DNA from: Candidatus Woesearchaeota archaeon
Lineage (GTDB): Archaea; Nanobdellota; Nanobdellia; SCGC-AAA011-G17; JACPIM01
Assembly (NCBI GenBank): GCA_016188045.1
Contig: JACPIM010000019.1
Location: 1 to 60,419, forward strand
Direction: 5' to 3'
DNA: 60,419 nt
This document shows positions 42,859 through 50,908 of this stretch, one piece after another (within the stretch, counting starts at the first letter, position 1; each line of letters starts with the position of its first letter). The translations under genes were made by a program, and so were the position numbers. The notes beneath the pieces are model-generated. The model was given only the letters and a program-made list of their open reading frames with translations. It was not told where the DNA came from and ran no database searches.

Positions 42859-42938
42859 ATTAAACAATTGAACATTTTTTTAGAAAAATTTAAATATTTG
42901 TTTAATTTCGATATAACCATTTAGGAAATATTAAACAA
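42859..42938. promoter_or_regulatory. amt/lrp divergent control region with three copies of a 9-mer
   Basis: ATTAAACAA at 42859-42867 and 42930-42938 and its reverse complement TTGTTTAAT at 42898-42906. The third copy ends on the A of the lrp start codon. A TATA-like AAATTTAAATA lies between (about 42887-42897). The sites are placed for autoregulation and control of amt. Confidence 0.6.
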
Positions 42939-43390
42939 TGAAACATGATGAACTAGATAAGCAGATTATGAATCTTTTATTAGAAAACTCTAAATTGTCA
43001 TACAGGCAAATAGCAAAAAAACTCAAAGTTTCTGCGGCAACAATAATGAATAGGACCAAGTTATTAGAAAAGGGAGGCATAATTAAAAATTATACAATAT
43101 CTATTGACTATGAAAAGGTGGGGTTTGATATTGAAGCTATAATAGAAATGAGAATTTCAAAAGGAAAACTAATTGAAGTTGAGAAAAAAATAGCAACAAA
43201 TCCTAATGTTTTTGCAGTTTATGATATAACTGGTGATTTTGATGCTATAATCTTGGCTAGGTTTGAGAATAGAAGAAGGCTGGACACCTTTTTAAAAAAA
43301 ATACAAACTTACGACTTCGTAGAAAGGGTTTTTACTAAGGTTATTCTTAATACTTTAAAAGAACAACAATTGAAGTTCCAAAACATTTAA
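42938..43390 (+). CDS. Lrp/AsnC family transcriptional regulator
   Basis: 150 residues. N-terminal helix-turn-helix (S-Y-R-Q-I-A-K-K-L-K-V-S-A-A-T-I) and a C-terminal RAM effector domain (Y-D-I-T-G-D-F-D-A-I near 91-100). Divergent from amt-glnK, so a role in ammonium or amino-acid supply is likely. The start codon overlaps one of its putative sites. Confidence 0.92.
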   Translation: MKHDELDKQIMNLLLENSKLSYRQIAKKLKVSAATIMNRTKLLEKGGIIKNYTISIDYEKVGFDIEAIIEMRISKGKLIEVEKKIATNPNVFAVYDITGDFDAIILARFENRRRLDTFLKKIQTYDFVERVFTKVILNTLKEQQLKFQNI

Positions 43391-43415
43391 AAAAGCCGTT
43401 TTTAAAGTAATTTAT

Positions 43416-43586
43416 ATGATTACTCGTTTAATAAGTTTTATAAAGGAAACCGTTAGGGTTTTTAAAATAACAAAAAAGCCAAATAAGCAGGAATTTTCCG
43501 TTGTTGTGAAGGTTTCTGCTATAGGGATAGGTTTAATAGGATTAATAGGATTTGTTATTTATATAGGCTGGGAATTATTAAAATGA
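43416..43586 (+). CDS. secE: Protein translocase subunit SecE (Sec61 gamma)
   Basis: 56 residues, one C-terminal TM after an amphipathic helix (R-V-F-K-I-T-K-K-P-N-K-Q-E-F), exactly the archaeal SecE layout. It overlaps spt5 by ATGA, and secE-spt5-rpl11 is the usual archaeal order. Confidence 0.9.
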   Translation: MITRLISFIKETVRVFKITKKPNKQEFSVVVKVSAIGIGLIGLIGFVIYIGWELLK

Positions 43587-44044
43587 TATTCACAATTAGA
43601 ACAACTGCGAATAGAGAGGATCAAGTATTAGATTTTATTACATCTAATGTTCAAAAGAGGAATTTAAATGTTTATTCAGTTATAAGACCGCATGGGTTAA
43701 GAGGATATATATTTATAGAAGCAGAAGACAAACAGGCTGCTGAAGAAGCTTTTTATGGAATACCTTATGCTAAGGGTTTATTGGGAAGTCCTGTTGATTA
43801 TAAAGAAATTGAGTCCATGCTAGAGCAAGTAAAGAAACAAGTCAATATACAGAAAAATGACATTGTTGAAATAATTTCTGGACCTTTTATGAGAGAAAAA
43901 GCAAAAGTTACCAGAATAAACCAGCAAAAAGAAGAAGTTGTGGTTGAGTTATTAGAAGCAGCTGTTCCAATACCAATAACTGTAAAACTAGATGCTGTAA
44001 AAGTTATCAGAAGAGAGGAAGAGGAAAAACCTGAAAATGAGTAA
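43583..44044 (+). CDS. spt5: Transcription elongation factor Spt5 (NusG)
   Basis: 153 residues. NGN domain at 1-85 (R-P-H-G-L-R-G-Y-I-F-I-E-A) and a KOW domain near 93-130 (D-I-V-E-I-I-S-G-P-F-M-R-E-K-A-K-V). It binds RNA polymerase clamp and couples to Spt4. Ends inside rpl11. Confidence 0.95.
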   Translation: MIFTIRTTANREDQVLDFITSNVQKRNLNVYSVIRPHGLRGYIFIEAEDKQAAEEAFYGIPYAKGLLGSPVDYKEIESMLEQVKKQVNIQKNDIVEIISGPFMREKAKVTRINQQKEEVVVELLEAAVPIPITVKLDAVKVIRREEEEKPENE

Positions 44045-44768
44045 TGAAACTATTGAAATGCTGGTTGAAGGCGGAAAGGCTGTGGCTGGACCTGTAGTTG
44101 GTCAGAAATTAGGTCCATTAAAAATAAATATACAGCAAGTTCTTCAAGATGTTAACAAAAAAACAGAGCCTTTTAAAGGAATGCAAGTTCCTATTAAATT
44201 AATAGTTGATACAAAATCAAAAGAATATAAAATAGAAGTTGGAACTCCGCCTACTTCTGAATTAATAAAAAAAGAGCTGGGATTGCAGAAAGGATCTGGA
44301 ACTCCTGATAAACAAAAAGTGGCTAATATTTCTATTGAGCAATGCATTAAGATAGCTAAGATGAAAATGGATGGAATGTATACCGATAACCTAAAATCTG
44401 CTTTGAAATCTGTTGTTGGTTCTTGTAATTCATTAGGTGTTTTAATAGAAGGCAAAAACTCAAATCAAATAAGAATTGATATCGATAATGGAATATATGA
44501 TAATGAAATTAACTCTGAAAAAACTGAACCTACTGAAGATAAAAAGAAATCATTACAAATACAATTAAAAGAAGTTCAGGAAAAGATTACTAAGGAATTA
44601 GAAAAGTTAAAGGCTGCTGAAGCTGAGGCTGTTGGAGTTAAAGAAGAGAAGAAGGAAGAAGTTGCTGGGGAAACTCCTAAAGAAGAAGGAACTGTTGGTA
44701 AGGCTCCTGCGGGTAAAGAAGCCAAGGCTCCAGAAGCTAAGAAACCAGAAACTGAGAAAAAGAAATAA
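44037..44768 (+). CDS. rpl11: Ribosomal protein L11 with long K/E/A-rich extension
   Basis: 243 residues against ~160 normally. Core V-E-G-G-K-A-V-A-G-P-V-V-G-Q-K-L-G-P-L near 9-27 and the C-terminal RNA-binding domain to about 150 are normal. The extra ~90 residues are charged, then Ala/Pro/Lys-rich. L1, in a separate operon, carries a similar tail. Overlaps spt5 by 8 bases. Confidence 0.94.
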   Translation: MSNETIEMLVEGGKAVAGPVVGQKLGPLKINIQQVLQDVNKKTEPFKGMQVPIKLIVDTKSKEYKIEVGTPPTSELIKKELGLQKGSGTPDKQKVANISIEQCIKIAKMKMDGMYTDNLKSALKSVVGSCNSLGVLIEGKNSNQIRIDIDNGIYDNEINSEKTEPTEDKKKSLQIQLKEVQEKITKELEKLKAAEAEAVGVKEEKKEEVAGETPKEEGTVGKAPAGKEAKAPEAKKPETEKKK

Positions 44769-44841
44769 ATTTATAAACTATTTTCTTACATATCCTTTGT
44801 ATAGGGGCTGTGGTCTAACTTGGTAGAATTCGAGGTTTGGG

Positions 44842-44854
44842 ACTTTAGCAAAAA
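44842..44854 (+). other. tRNA-Pro intron 1, canonical 37/38 position
   Basis: 13 bases. The bulge-helix-bulge is visible: TTTG (exon) pairs with CAAA (intron 3' end), the 3-base bulges are GGA and AAA, and cutting after the second base of each yields exact exon ends. Confidence 0.9.
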
Positions 44855-44869
44855 ACCTCGCGATCCAGG

Positions 44870-44901
44870 AGAGCCTTTAGATAAGTCTGAGGTTCTGGAA
44901 A
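44870..44901 (+). other. tRNA-Pro intron 2, non-canonical 53/54 position
   Basis: 32 bases between the 5' T-stem and the T-loop. Central helix TCCA/TGGA, bulges GGA and AAT, inner helix GAGCC/GGTTC. Splicing restores CCAGG next to TTCAAAT. A strict BHB of this quality at a non-canonical site implies a broad-specificity splicing endonuclease. Confidence 0.9.
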
Positions 44902-44970
44902 TTCAAATCCTGGCAGCCCCAAATTTTCAATAAGAAACATTTAAAAATACAAAATCAAGGTTGGTTCATT

Positions 44971-45180
44971 ATGGCAACAAAGAAAGTTGGATCTACTGGT
45001 AGATTTGGAGCTAGGTATGGTAAAACCATAAGGCAAAGAATCTTGGCAGTTGAAAAAAAGCAAAAGAAAAAACAGCTTTGTCCTTATTGCAAAAGACTAA
45101 CTGTAAAAAGGGTAGCATTAGGAATATTTTTATGCAAGAAATGCAATTCAAAATTCACAGGATCTGCCTATCATGTTTAA
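44971..45180 (+). CDS. rpl37ae: Ribosomal protein eL43 (L37Ae)
   Basis: 69 residues. Zinc ribbon C-P-Y-C near 37-40 and C-K-K-C near 55-58; N-terminal T-G-R-F-G-A-R-Y-G and the typical ending K-F-T-G-S-A-Y. Start of a cluster with rpoP, prefoldin and UPF0147. Confidence 0.94.
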   Translation: MATKKVGSTGRFGARYGKTIRQRILAVEKKQKKKQLCPYCKRLTVKRVALGIFLCKKCNSKFTGSAYHV

Positions 45181-45196
45181 GAGGTGAAAAGTTAAG

Positions 45197-45334
45197 ATGA
45201 TAAATTATAAATGCATAAGCTGTGGAAAAAAAATCAAAGAAGAATATATAAAAAAGAAAATTAGATGCCCGCATTGCGGATCTAAAATAATATATAAGAC
45301 TAGATCAATAACCACAAAAGTAAAGGCAATTTAA
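45197..45334 (+). CDS. rpoP: RNA polymerase subunit P (Rpb12-like)
   Basis: 45 residues. C-I-S-C-G near 6-10 and C-P-H-C-G-S-K near 24-30 form the zinc ribbon, followed by I-I-Y-K-T-R as in archaeal RpoP. GAGGTGAAAA precedes it. It begins the operon with pfdB one base downstream. Confidence 0.9.
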   Translation: MINYKCISCGKKIKEEYIKKKIRCPHCGSKIIYKTRSITTKVKAI

Positions 45335-45335
45335 A

Positions 45336-45677
45336 ATGGCTGAAGATAATAAAGAAATGGAAGAGAAAATAGCTGAATTGCAAATGATTGAGCAGAATTT
45401 GCAACAGTTATTATCACAAAAACAAAACATACAAGTGCAGCAAATAGAAACAGAGAATGCTTTGGAAGAATTAAAAAAACAAACAACAAAAGAGGTATAT
45501 AAAATTGTAGGACAAATATTAATTAATTCTGATAAAAAAGAAGTAGAAAAGGATTTAAACTCTAAAAAAGAAATATTTTTACTTAAAATCAAAAACATTG
45601 AAAAACAAGAGGAAAAACTAAGAGAAAAAGCTAAAGAAATGCAAAGAGAAATCTTGGATAAGATGAATAAAAAATGA
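45336..45677 (+). CDS. pfdB: Prefoldin beta subunit
   Basis: 113 residues, two long helices joined by a beta hairpin (E-V-Y-K-I-V-G-Q-I-L-I). The N-terminal E-E-K-I-A-E-L-Q-M-I-E-Q-N-L-Q family motif is clear. It forms the hexameric holding chaperone with an alpha subunit encoded elsewhere. Confidence 0.93.
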   Translation: MAEDNKEMEEKIAELQMIEQNLQQLLSQKQNIQVQQIETENALEELKKQTTKEVYKIVGQILINSDKKEVEKDLNSKKEIFLLKIKNIEKQEEKLREKAKEMQREILDKMNKK

Positions 45678-45922
45678 CTGAAGAAAAAATAATCATTGTT
45701 TTGCAGAGGTTATGTCAAATTGAAGAAGATGTTTCAGTACCTAAAAACGTCAGATGCAGGATAAAAAATGCGATTGTTGCACTTGAAGACAATAATAGGC
45801 AGATAGATGTAAAAATAGACAAGGCTTTGGAAGAACTAAGCGAAGTTGACAATGATCCTAACATACCAGTTTATACCAGAACACAAATTTGGAACATAGT
45901 TTCAACGCTTGAATGCAAATAA
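45674..45922 (+). CDS. UPF0147 family protein
   Basis: 82 residues. D-V-S-V-P-K-N-V-R near 19-27 and N-D-P-N-I-P-V-Y-T-R-T-Q-I-W near 62-75 are the two family blocks. Archaeal protein of unknown function commonly found by prefoldin/ribosomal genes. Overlaps pfdB by 4 bases. Confidence 0.9.
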   Translation: MTEEKIIIVLQRLCQIEEDVSVPKNVRCRIKNAIVALEDNNRQIDVKIDKALEELSEVDNDPNIPVYTRTQIWNIVSTLECK

Positions 45923-46033
45923 AAGCTTAAAATAATGTATTCTTATACTACTAGCTAATTTAAAAAAAGTGAATAGAAATATTTATATATTGGTTATAGC
46001 TTTTTATCTATAAATAAATGTGAGAACTTCAAA

Positions 46034-46423
46034 ATGGGTACATTTTCAAGAATTAAAAACAAGATTTTAGGCACCGATATTGATTATTCTGAGGAATTCA
46101 CAGATGATTATGTTGAGATTGACACTAAAAAAGATGTTGGCAGGAAATCAAAAGTGGTTGTAAGACCATTTATAATTAGCGAATTTACAGATGTTAAAGA
46201 TGCTTTGGATGCATTAAGAGAAGGGTATACTATTGCTTTGATTAATATAAAACCAATAAGAGATAGAGACATAGTTGAATTAAAAAGAGCTATAAATAAA
46301 TTGAAGAAAACTTGTGATGCTATTGAAGGGGATATAGCTGGATTTGGTGAAGACTGGATTGTTGTTACACCAAGTTTTGCACAAGTCTATAGAACTTCTG
46401 AAACTGAAGAAGTTAAGGAATAA
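46034..46423 (+). CDS. sepF: Cell division protein SepF
   Basis: 129 residues. An N-terminal amphipathic helix (M-G-T-F-S-R-I-K-N-K-I) for membrane binding and the SepF core with V-V-R-P-F, V-K-D-A-L-D-A-L-R-E-G and C-D-A-I-E-G-D-I. In archaea SepF anchors FtsZ at the division site. Preceded by ATTTATATATTGG as TATA region. Confidence 0.93.
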   Translation: MGTFSRIKNKILGTDIDYSEEFTDDYVEIDTKKDVGRKSKVVVRPFIISEFTDVKDALDALREGYTIALINIKPIRDRDIVELKRAINKLKKTCDAIEGDIAGFGEDWIVVTPSFAQVYRTSETEEVKE

Positions 46424-46468
46424 TTCTTAAACAAAACCTTTTTAAATTTATTTCATTGATTTTTTAGG

Positions 46469-46990
46469 ATGGATAAGTTAGAAAACCAGCAATGCCCAAT
46501 ATGTTTTAGCAAGAATTTGACTTTGACTGAAGAGGAATCTGAAATTCCATTTTTTGGAAAAGTGTATTTGTTTTCTATGAATTGTTCCGCTTGCAAATAC
46601 TACATGTCTGACGTAGAGGCTGAAGAAGGAAAAGAGCCAACCAGGTATACTTTTGAAACAAGTTCTGATAAAGATATGAACATAAGAATAGTGAAGTCAT
46701 CTACAGCAACTGTAAAAATTCCTACATTAAAAATGTCAATGGAGCCCGGACCGGCTTCAATTGGATTTATCAGCAATATTGAAGGGTTATTAGACAAATT
46801 CAAAGAGATAATCGAACAGGAAAGAGATAATGCTGAAGAAGATGAGATTAAACAGCATGCTAAAAATTTGTTGAAAAAAATATGGAAATCTAAATTAGGA
46901 GATCTTTCTTTGAAGATAATTATTGAAGATCCGTCTGGAAATTCTGCCATAATCTCTGAAAAAGCTAAAGTTGAAAAATTAAAGAAATGA
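46469..46990 (+). CDS. ZPR1-type zinc finger protein
   Basis: 173 residues. C-P-I-C...C-S-A-C zinc finger at about 9-43 with G-K-V-Y-L-F-S-M-N-C, then the ZPR1 A-domain (E-P-G-P-A-S-I-G-F-I-S-N-I-E-G-L near 99-114). Archaeal members are single-domain like this one. Eukaryotic ZPR1 assists eEF1A folding. Confidence 0.92.
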   Translation: MDKLENQQCPICFSKNLTLTEEESEIPFFGKVYLFSMNCSACKYYMSDVEAEEGKEPTRYTFETSSDKDMNIRIVKSSTATVKIPTLKMSMEPGPASIGFISNIEGLLDKFKEIIEQERDNAEEDEIKQHAKNLLKKIWKSKLGDLSLKIIIEDPSGNSAIISEKAKVEKLKK

Positions 46991-47027
46991 AAAAGCCTTT
47001 CTTGAAAAGAAAGCCTTGGGAAAGAAA

Positions 47028-47633
47028 ATGAAGCGTTTGTTTATACCTGCCAGAGTGAAAATAGATCTAAATACAATTCTAAAAAAAGTAAAAATAAAAG
47101 AGGAAAAGGTGGGTTTAATAACCACCGTACAATTTGATGAAGAAGTTAAAAAAATCAAAAATGATAAATTTGTTTATGGTGGTCCAATCCTTGGATGTAA
47201 TATAGACAAGATATTACCAATAAAAGATGAAGTAGATGCTTTTCTTTATATTGGAAGTGGTGATTTTCATCCTTTGGCTTTAGCTAAATTAAACAAACCA
47301 ATTTATATCGCAAATCCATTAACAAATAAGTTTTCTAAGATATCTGAAGAAGAAATAAAGAAACTGGAGAAACAATTAAAAGGTAAAATAATAAAATACT
47401 ATACCGCCAAAAAATTAGGAATTATAGTTTCAACAAAACCAGGACAAAATTTGTTTTTCCAAGCCTTAAATTTGCAAAAAAAATTGAAAAAACCTTCTTT
47501 TTTATTTATATGCAATGATTTAGATTTAAATGAATTAGAGAATTTTCCAGATATTGATTTATGGATTAATACTGCTTGTCCTAGGATAGAAGGCAAAAAC
47601 ATTATAAATATGTCTGATTTACCAAAAGAGTAA
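47028..47633 (+). CDS. Short Dph2-like protein lacking the first domain
   Basis: 201 residues from the ATG at 47028 (the TTG at 47016 is less likely). It contains blocks of Dph2 domains 2 and 3: G-G-P-I-L-G-C-N, and N-T-A-C-P-R-I near the C-terminus. The domain-1 cysteine region is absent; Dph2 is normally ~330 residues with three Cys binding a 4Fe-4S cluster. It therefore has only two visible cluster ligands. Ends one base into glyS. Confidence 0.72.
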   Translation: MKRLFIPARVKIDLNTILKKVKIKEEKVGLITTVQFDEEVKKIKNDKFVYGGPILGCNIDKILPIKDEVDAFLYIGSGDFHPLALAKLNKPIYIANPLTNKFSKISEEEIKKLEKQLKGKIIKYYTAKKLGIIVSTKPGQNLFFQALNLQKKLKKPSFLFICNDLDLNELENFPDIDLWINTACPRIEGKNIINMSDLPKE

Positions 47634-49177
47634 TGGTTTCAATTGATGAAATAGCAACTTTTTGTAAAAGAAGAGGCTTTATTTATCCAAATTCTGAAAT
47701 CTATGGCGGTGTTGCTGGTTTCTTTGATTATGGTCCTTTAGGTGTAGAATTAAAGAATAACATTAAGCAGCAATGGTGGAAGTTTCATGTTCATTCAAGA
47801 TCTGATATGGTTGGCATTGATGGATCTATAATAACACATCCAAAAGTTTGGGAAGCTTCCGGACATGTTGCTTCTTTTTCAGATATAATGATTGAATGCG
47901 AAAATTGTCATGAGAGGTATAGGGCAGATCAATTAATTGAGGATCAATTAAAGATTAAAGCGGATGGATTATCTGTTGATAAAATAAATTCTTTAATGAA
48001 AACAGATAAATTAACTTGTCCTAGTTGTAAAAAGGATAAATTATCAGATGCATCCAGATTCAATTTAATGTTTCAAACATATATTGGGCCTAAGAAAAGC
48101 GAAGAATCAGTTGCTTATTTAAGACCAGAAACAGCACAATTAATGTTTGTTGATTTTAAATTAGTACAAGAAAATGCCAGGTTGAAATTGCCTTTTGGCA
48201 TAGCTCAAGTAGGAAAAGCATTTAGGAATGAGATTTCCCCAAGAAATTTCTTATTTAGATGTAGGGAATTTGAACAGATGGAAATAGAATATTTTGTTCA
48301 TCCTGAAAAAAGAGAAGAATGTCCTTATCTAAAAGAAGTTCTTAATCATGAATTGTTAATTTATTCAGAAGAAATGCAGAAAAATAATTTTAAGCCTAAA
48401 AAAATGAAAATTTCAGAAGCTTTAAAGAAAAAAATAATAAGAAATCCCTGGCATGCTTACTGGTTGGCTACTGAGCATAAATGGTTTGTTTCTTTGGGGG
48501 CAAATAAAGAGAATTTTAGAATAAGACAACATCTAAAAGATGAGCTTTCACATTATTCATCCGATACTTGGGATTTGGAGTATAATTTCCCTTTTGGTTG
48601 GAAAGAATTGCAGGGTATTGCTGATAGGGCTGATTATGATTTACAACAGCATATGAAACATTCTAAGAAAGATTTATCTTTGTTTGATGAGGAAAACAAG
48701 AAAAAGATAGTTCCGCAAGTGATTTCAGAACCTTCCTTGGGTGTTGACAGGACATTTTTAGTGTTTTTATTTGATGCTTATAATTATGATAAGAAAAGAG
48801 AGAATATTGTTTTGAAGTTACATCCAAAATTAGCACCATATAAGTTAGCTGTATTTCCATTGTTGAGTAATAGACCAGAACTAGTAGAAAAAGCAAAAGA
48901 AGTTTTCGATTTACTTAAAGAAGAGTTTACTTGCTTTTTTGATGAAAGTGGTTCTATCGGTAGAAGATACTTTAGACAGGATGAGGTAGGAACATTATAT
49001 GGGATAACAATTGATTTTGATTCTTTGAAAAAAGAAGATATAACTATTCGTGAAAGAGATAGTACTAAGCAGATAAGAGTAAAAATAAAAGATTTAAAAG
49101 ACACTATTAAAAATTTATTAAATAGTGAAATAAAATTTGAAAAGGCCGGAAAAATAATAAATACTAAAAACGAATAA
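47633..49177 (+). CDS. glyS: Glycyl-tRNA synthetase (alpha2 type)
   Basis: 514 residues. Class II motifs: the start F-C-K-R-R-G-F-I-Y-P-N-S-E-I-Y-G-G, motif 2 region F-R-N-E-I-S-P-R, motif 3 G-V-D-R-T, a zinc-ribbon insert C-E-N-C/C-P-S-C and a C-terminal anticodon domain. Start codon overlaps the previous stop. Confidence 0.96.
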   Translation: MVSIDEIATFCKRRGFIYPNSEIYGGVAGFFDYGPLGVELKNNIKQQWWKFHVHSRSDMVGIDGSIITHPKVWEASGHVASFSDIMIECENCHERYRADQLIEDQLKIKADGLSVDKINSLMKTDKLTCPSCKKDKLSDASRFNLMFQTYIGPKKSEESVAYLRPETAQLMFVDFKLVQENARLKLPFGIAQVGKAFRNEISPRNFLFRCREFEQMEIEYFVHPEKREECPYLKEVLNHELLIYSEEMQKNNFKPKKMKISEALKKKIIRNPWHAYWLATEHKWFVSLGANKENFRIRQHLKDELSHYSSDTWDLEYNFPFGWKELQGIADRADYDLQQHMKHSKKDLSLFDEENKKKIVPQVISEPSLGVDRTFLVFLFDAYNYDKKRENIVLKLHPKLAPYKLAVFPLLSNRPELVEKAKEVFDLLKEEFTCFFDESGSIGRRYFRQDEVGTLYGITIDFDSLKKEDITIRERDSTKQIRVKIKDLKDTIKNLLNSEIKFEKAGKIINTKNE

Positions 49178-49208
49178 TCTTTATATATCTAGAAAATATT
49201 TCTTTTTT

Positions 49209-49388
49209 ATGTTATGCGGATATAAATTAAAAGAAGGTGAAAGAGTTTATTTATCTTGGAAACCTCCTGAGGAATGTTCTATTGTTGGAGATTATATTAT
49301 CAGAGTAATGGAAAGATTTGAAGTTAGAGATAGTGAAGGAAGATTAGTTAGAGATTTACTTAAAAGTGTGGCTACAATAGAATCATAA
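49209..49388 (+). CDS. 59-residue hypothetical protein
   Basis: ATG at 49209 about 30 bases after glyS. Contains W-K-P-P-E-E-C-S-I-V-G-D-Y-I-I-R-V and a basic amphipathic end. Codon use looks coding. No family recognised. Confidence 0.45.
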   Translation: MLCGYKLKEGERVYLSWKPPEECSIVGDYIIRVMERFEVRDSEGRLVRDLLKSVATIES

Positions 49389-49455
49389 AGGATTATGTTT
49401 ATTTTTTCTCAGTAACTTGATCTATCTTTTTCTCATCAATAATTACTGGTTTTTC

Positions 49456-49731
49456 TTAAAATTTTGAGGCAATAACTATTCCAATAACGCTTACAACAGT
49501 TACTATCAAGGCAGCAATTAACTGTGATAAGTTACCAGATACTTTGAAATAGTAGACTATAGAGTTAACCCAAGTAGTTATAGCATCTTTCCAACTCAAG
49601 GCTATTAAAAAACCAAAACCAGCGGTTATTGCGGTAATAATGTGTTTTCTAACTTCCTTTCTAACTAGCTTAACATTTTCTATGATGTGTTTATCAATTC
49701 TTCTTTGAATTTCTATTTTTTTATCTGACAT
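49456..49731 (-). CDS. DUF5654-like two-TM protein
   Basis: 91 residues. Charged helix at 1-30, TM with T-A-G-F-G-F-L-I-A-L-S-W-K-D-A-I-T near 35-52, and a second TM at about 68-90. The A-L-x-W-x-D-A-I motif marks the DUF5654-type family of small archaeal membrane proteins, function unknown. Confidence 0.65.
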   Translation of the reverse strand: MSDKKIEIQRRIDKHIIENVKLVRKEVRKHIITAITAGFGFLIALSWKDAITTWVNSIVYYFKVSGNLSQLIAALIVTVVSVIGIVIASKF

Positions 49732-49771
49732 AAAAACGTTTAAATACGTTATAATTTATAAAATTTATTAT

Positions 49772-49844
49772 GGGCCTGTAGTATAACCTGGCAGAACATT
49801 TCCATGGCATGGAAGGGATCCGAGTTCAAATCTCGGCAGGTCCA
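49772..49844 (+). tRNA. tRNA-Ala (GGC)
   Basis: 73 bases, no intron. Acceptor GGGCCTG/CAGGTCC contains the G3-T70 wobble pair that identifies alanine tRNA. Anticodon stem TTTCC/GGAAG (first pair T-G), loop ATGGCAT, anticodon GGC. T-arm CCGAG/CTCGG. Discriminator A, no encoded CCA. The D-stem has an A12-A23 mismatch. Confidence 0.96.
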
Positions 49845-49861
49845 TAAAAAGAGGTTAAATT

Positions 49862-50908
49862 ATGAAAATATTATATGGCTTGGCTGGAGAAGGATTTGGT
49901 CATAGTTCTAGAGCGAGAGAAATTATCCCCTATCTGGAAAGAAAAGACCATAAAGTTAAAGTATTAACGTATGGGCAAGCCCTAAAAGTCTTGAGAAAAG
50001 AAGGGTTTGATGTTCTTAAGATTCATGGAATGTATCTTATCTTTAAAAAGAATAAACTTGATTACAAAGAAACATTGAAAAAAAGTTTGATTAGTTTTTT
50101 CTCTAACACTAAAAATGCAAAGGAAATCTATAGACTTATGAAAGAAAATTTTGATTTAGTCATAACTGACATGGAGCCTTTAGTTTCGATGCTTTCAAAC
50201 TGGTATTCTTTGCCTTTATTGAGCATAGATAATCAACACAGATTAGTGAATTTGAATATTAGTGTTCCTGAAAAATATCAACAGGATTATTTATTAGCAA
50301 AACACATTACTAATCTTTTTGCTTCCAGAGCTGATTATTATATTATAACAAATTTTGCTAAGGCAATAATTAAAAAGGAATATAAGAAAAATACTTTTTT
50401 AGTTCCGCCAATTGTTAGAAAAAGTATTAGGGAATTAAAAATACAAAAAAATAATTTTGTATTAGTTTATCTGACTAAAAAGAATTATGAAATTATAAAT
50501 ATTTTAAAAAAAATAAATGAAAACTTTGTTATTTATGGCTTTAATATTGAAAAAAGAGAGAAAAATCTTATTTTTCATAAAACGGGAGATGATTTTTTGA
50601 ATGATTTAGGAAAATGCAAAGCAATTATTGCTACATCAGGATTTACTCTTATTTCAGAAGCAATTTATCTTAAGAAACCTTATTTTGCCATACCTTTGAA
50701 AGGGCAATTTGAACAGACTTTTAATGCTATTATCTTAAAAACTTCTGGATTTGGAGATTATTCTGAAGATCCTTCAAAAGAAGATTTAACCTTATTTTTA
50801 GATGAAATGGAAAAATATGAAAAAAGTTTAAAAAGATATAAATTTGATGATAAACTATTATTTAAAACATTAGACTTAGTTTTAAGGAAAGTTAAAAATG
50901 GAAAATGA
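49862..50908 (+). CDS. MJ1255-like glycosyltransferase (GT28/GT-B fold)
   Basis: 348 residues. Starts M-K-I-L-Y-G-L-A-G-E-G-F-G-H-S-S-R, the family hallmark, and has the C-terminal donor site A-T-S-G-F-T-L-I-S-E-A-I-Y-L-K-K-P near 259-275. It probably transfers a sugar from a nucleotide donor for surface glycans. Overlaps the HIT gene by 11 bases. Confidence 0.86.
   Translation: MKILYGLAGEGFGHSSRAREIIPYLERKDHKVKVLTYGQALKVLRKEGFDVLKIHGMYLIFKKNKLDYKETLKKSLISFFSNTKNAKEIYRLMKENFDLVITDMEPLVSMLSNWYSLPLLSIDNQHRLVNLNISVPEKYQQDYLLAKHITNLFASRADYYIITNFAKAIIKKEYKKNTFLVPPIVRKSIRELKIQKNNFVLVYLTKKNYEIINILKKINENFVIYGFNIEKREKNLIFHKTGDDFLNDLGKCKAIIATSGFTLISEAIYLKKPYFAIPLKGQFEQTFNAIILKTSGFGDYSEDPSKEDLTLFLDEMEKYEKSLKRYKFDDKLLFKTLDLVLRKVKNGK

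Larger units (their letters stand above)
44804..44921 (+). tRNA. tRNA-Pro (TGG) with two BHB introns
   Basis: Acceptor GGGGCTG/CAGCCCC, discriminator A, no encoded CCA. Anticodon stem CGAGG/CCTCG with loop TTTGGGA gives TGG. Two insertions separate the exons, one at 37/38 and one at 53/54. Removal leaves 73 bases with a normal T-arm (CCAGG, TTCAAAT, CCTGG) and an A15-T48 pair. The D-stem has a C12-A23 mismatch. Confidence 0.95.
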
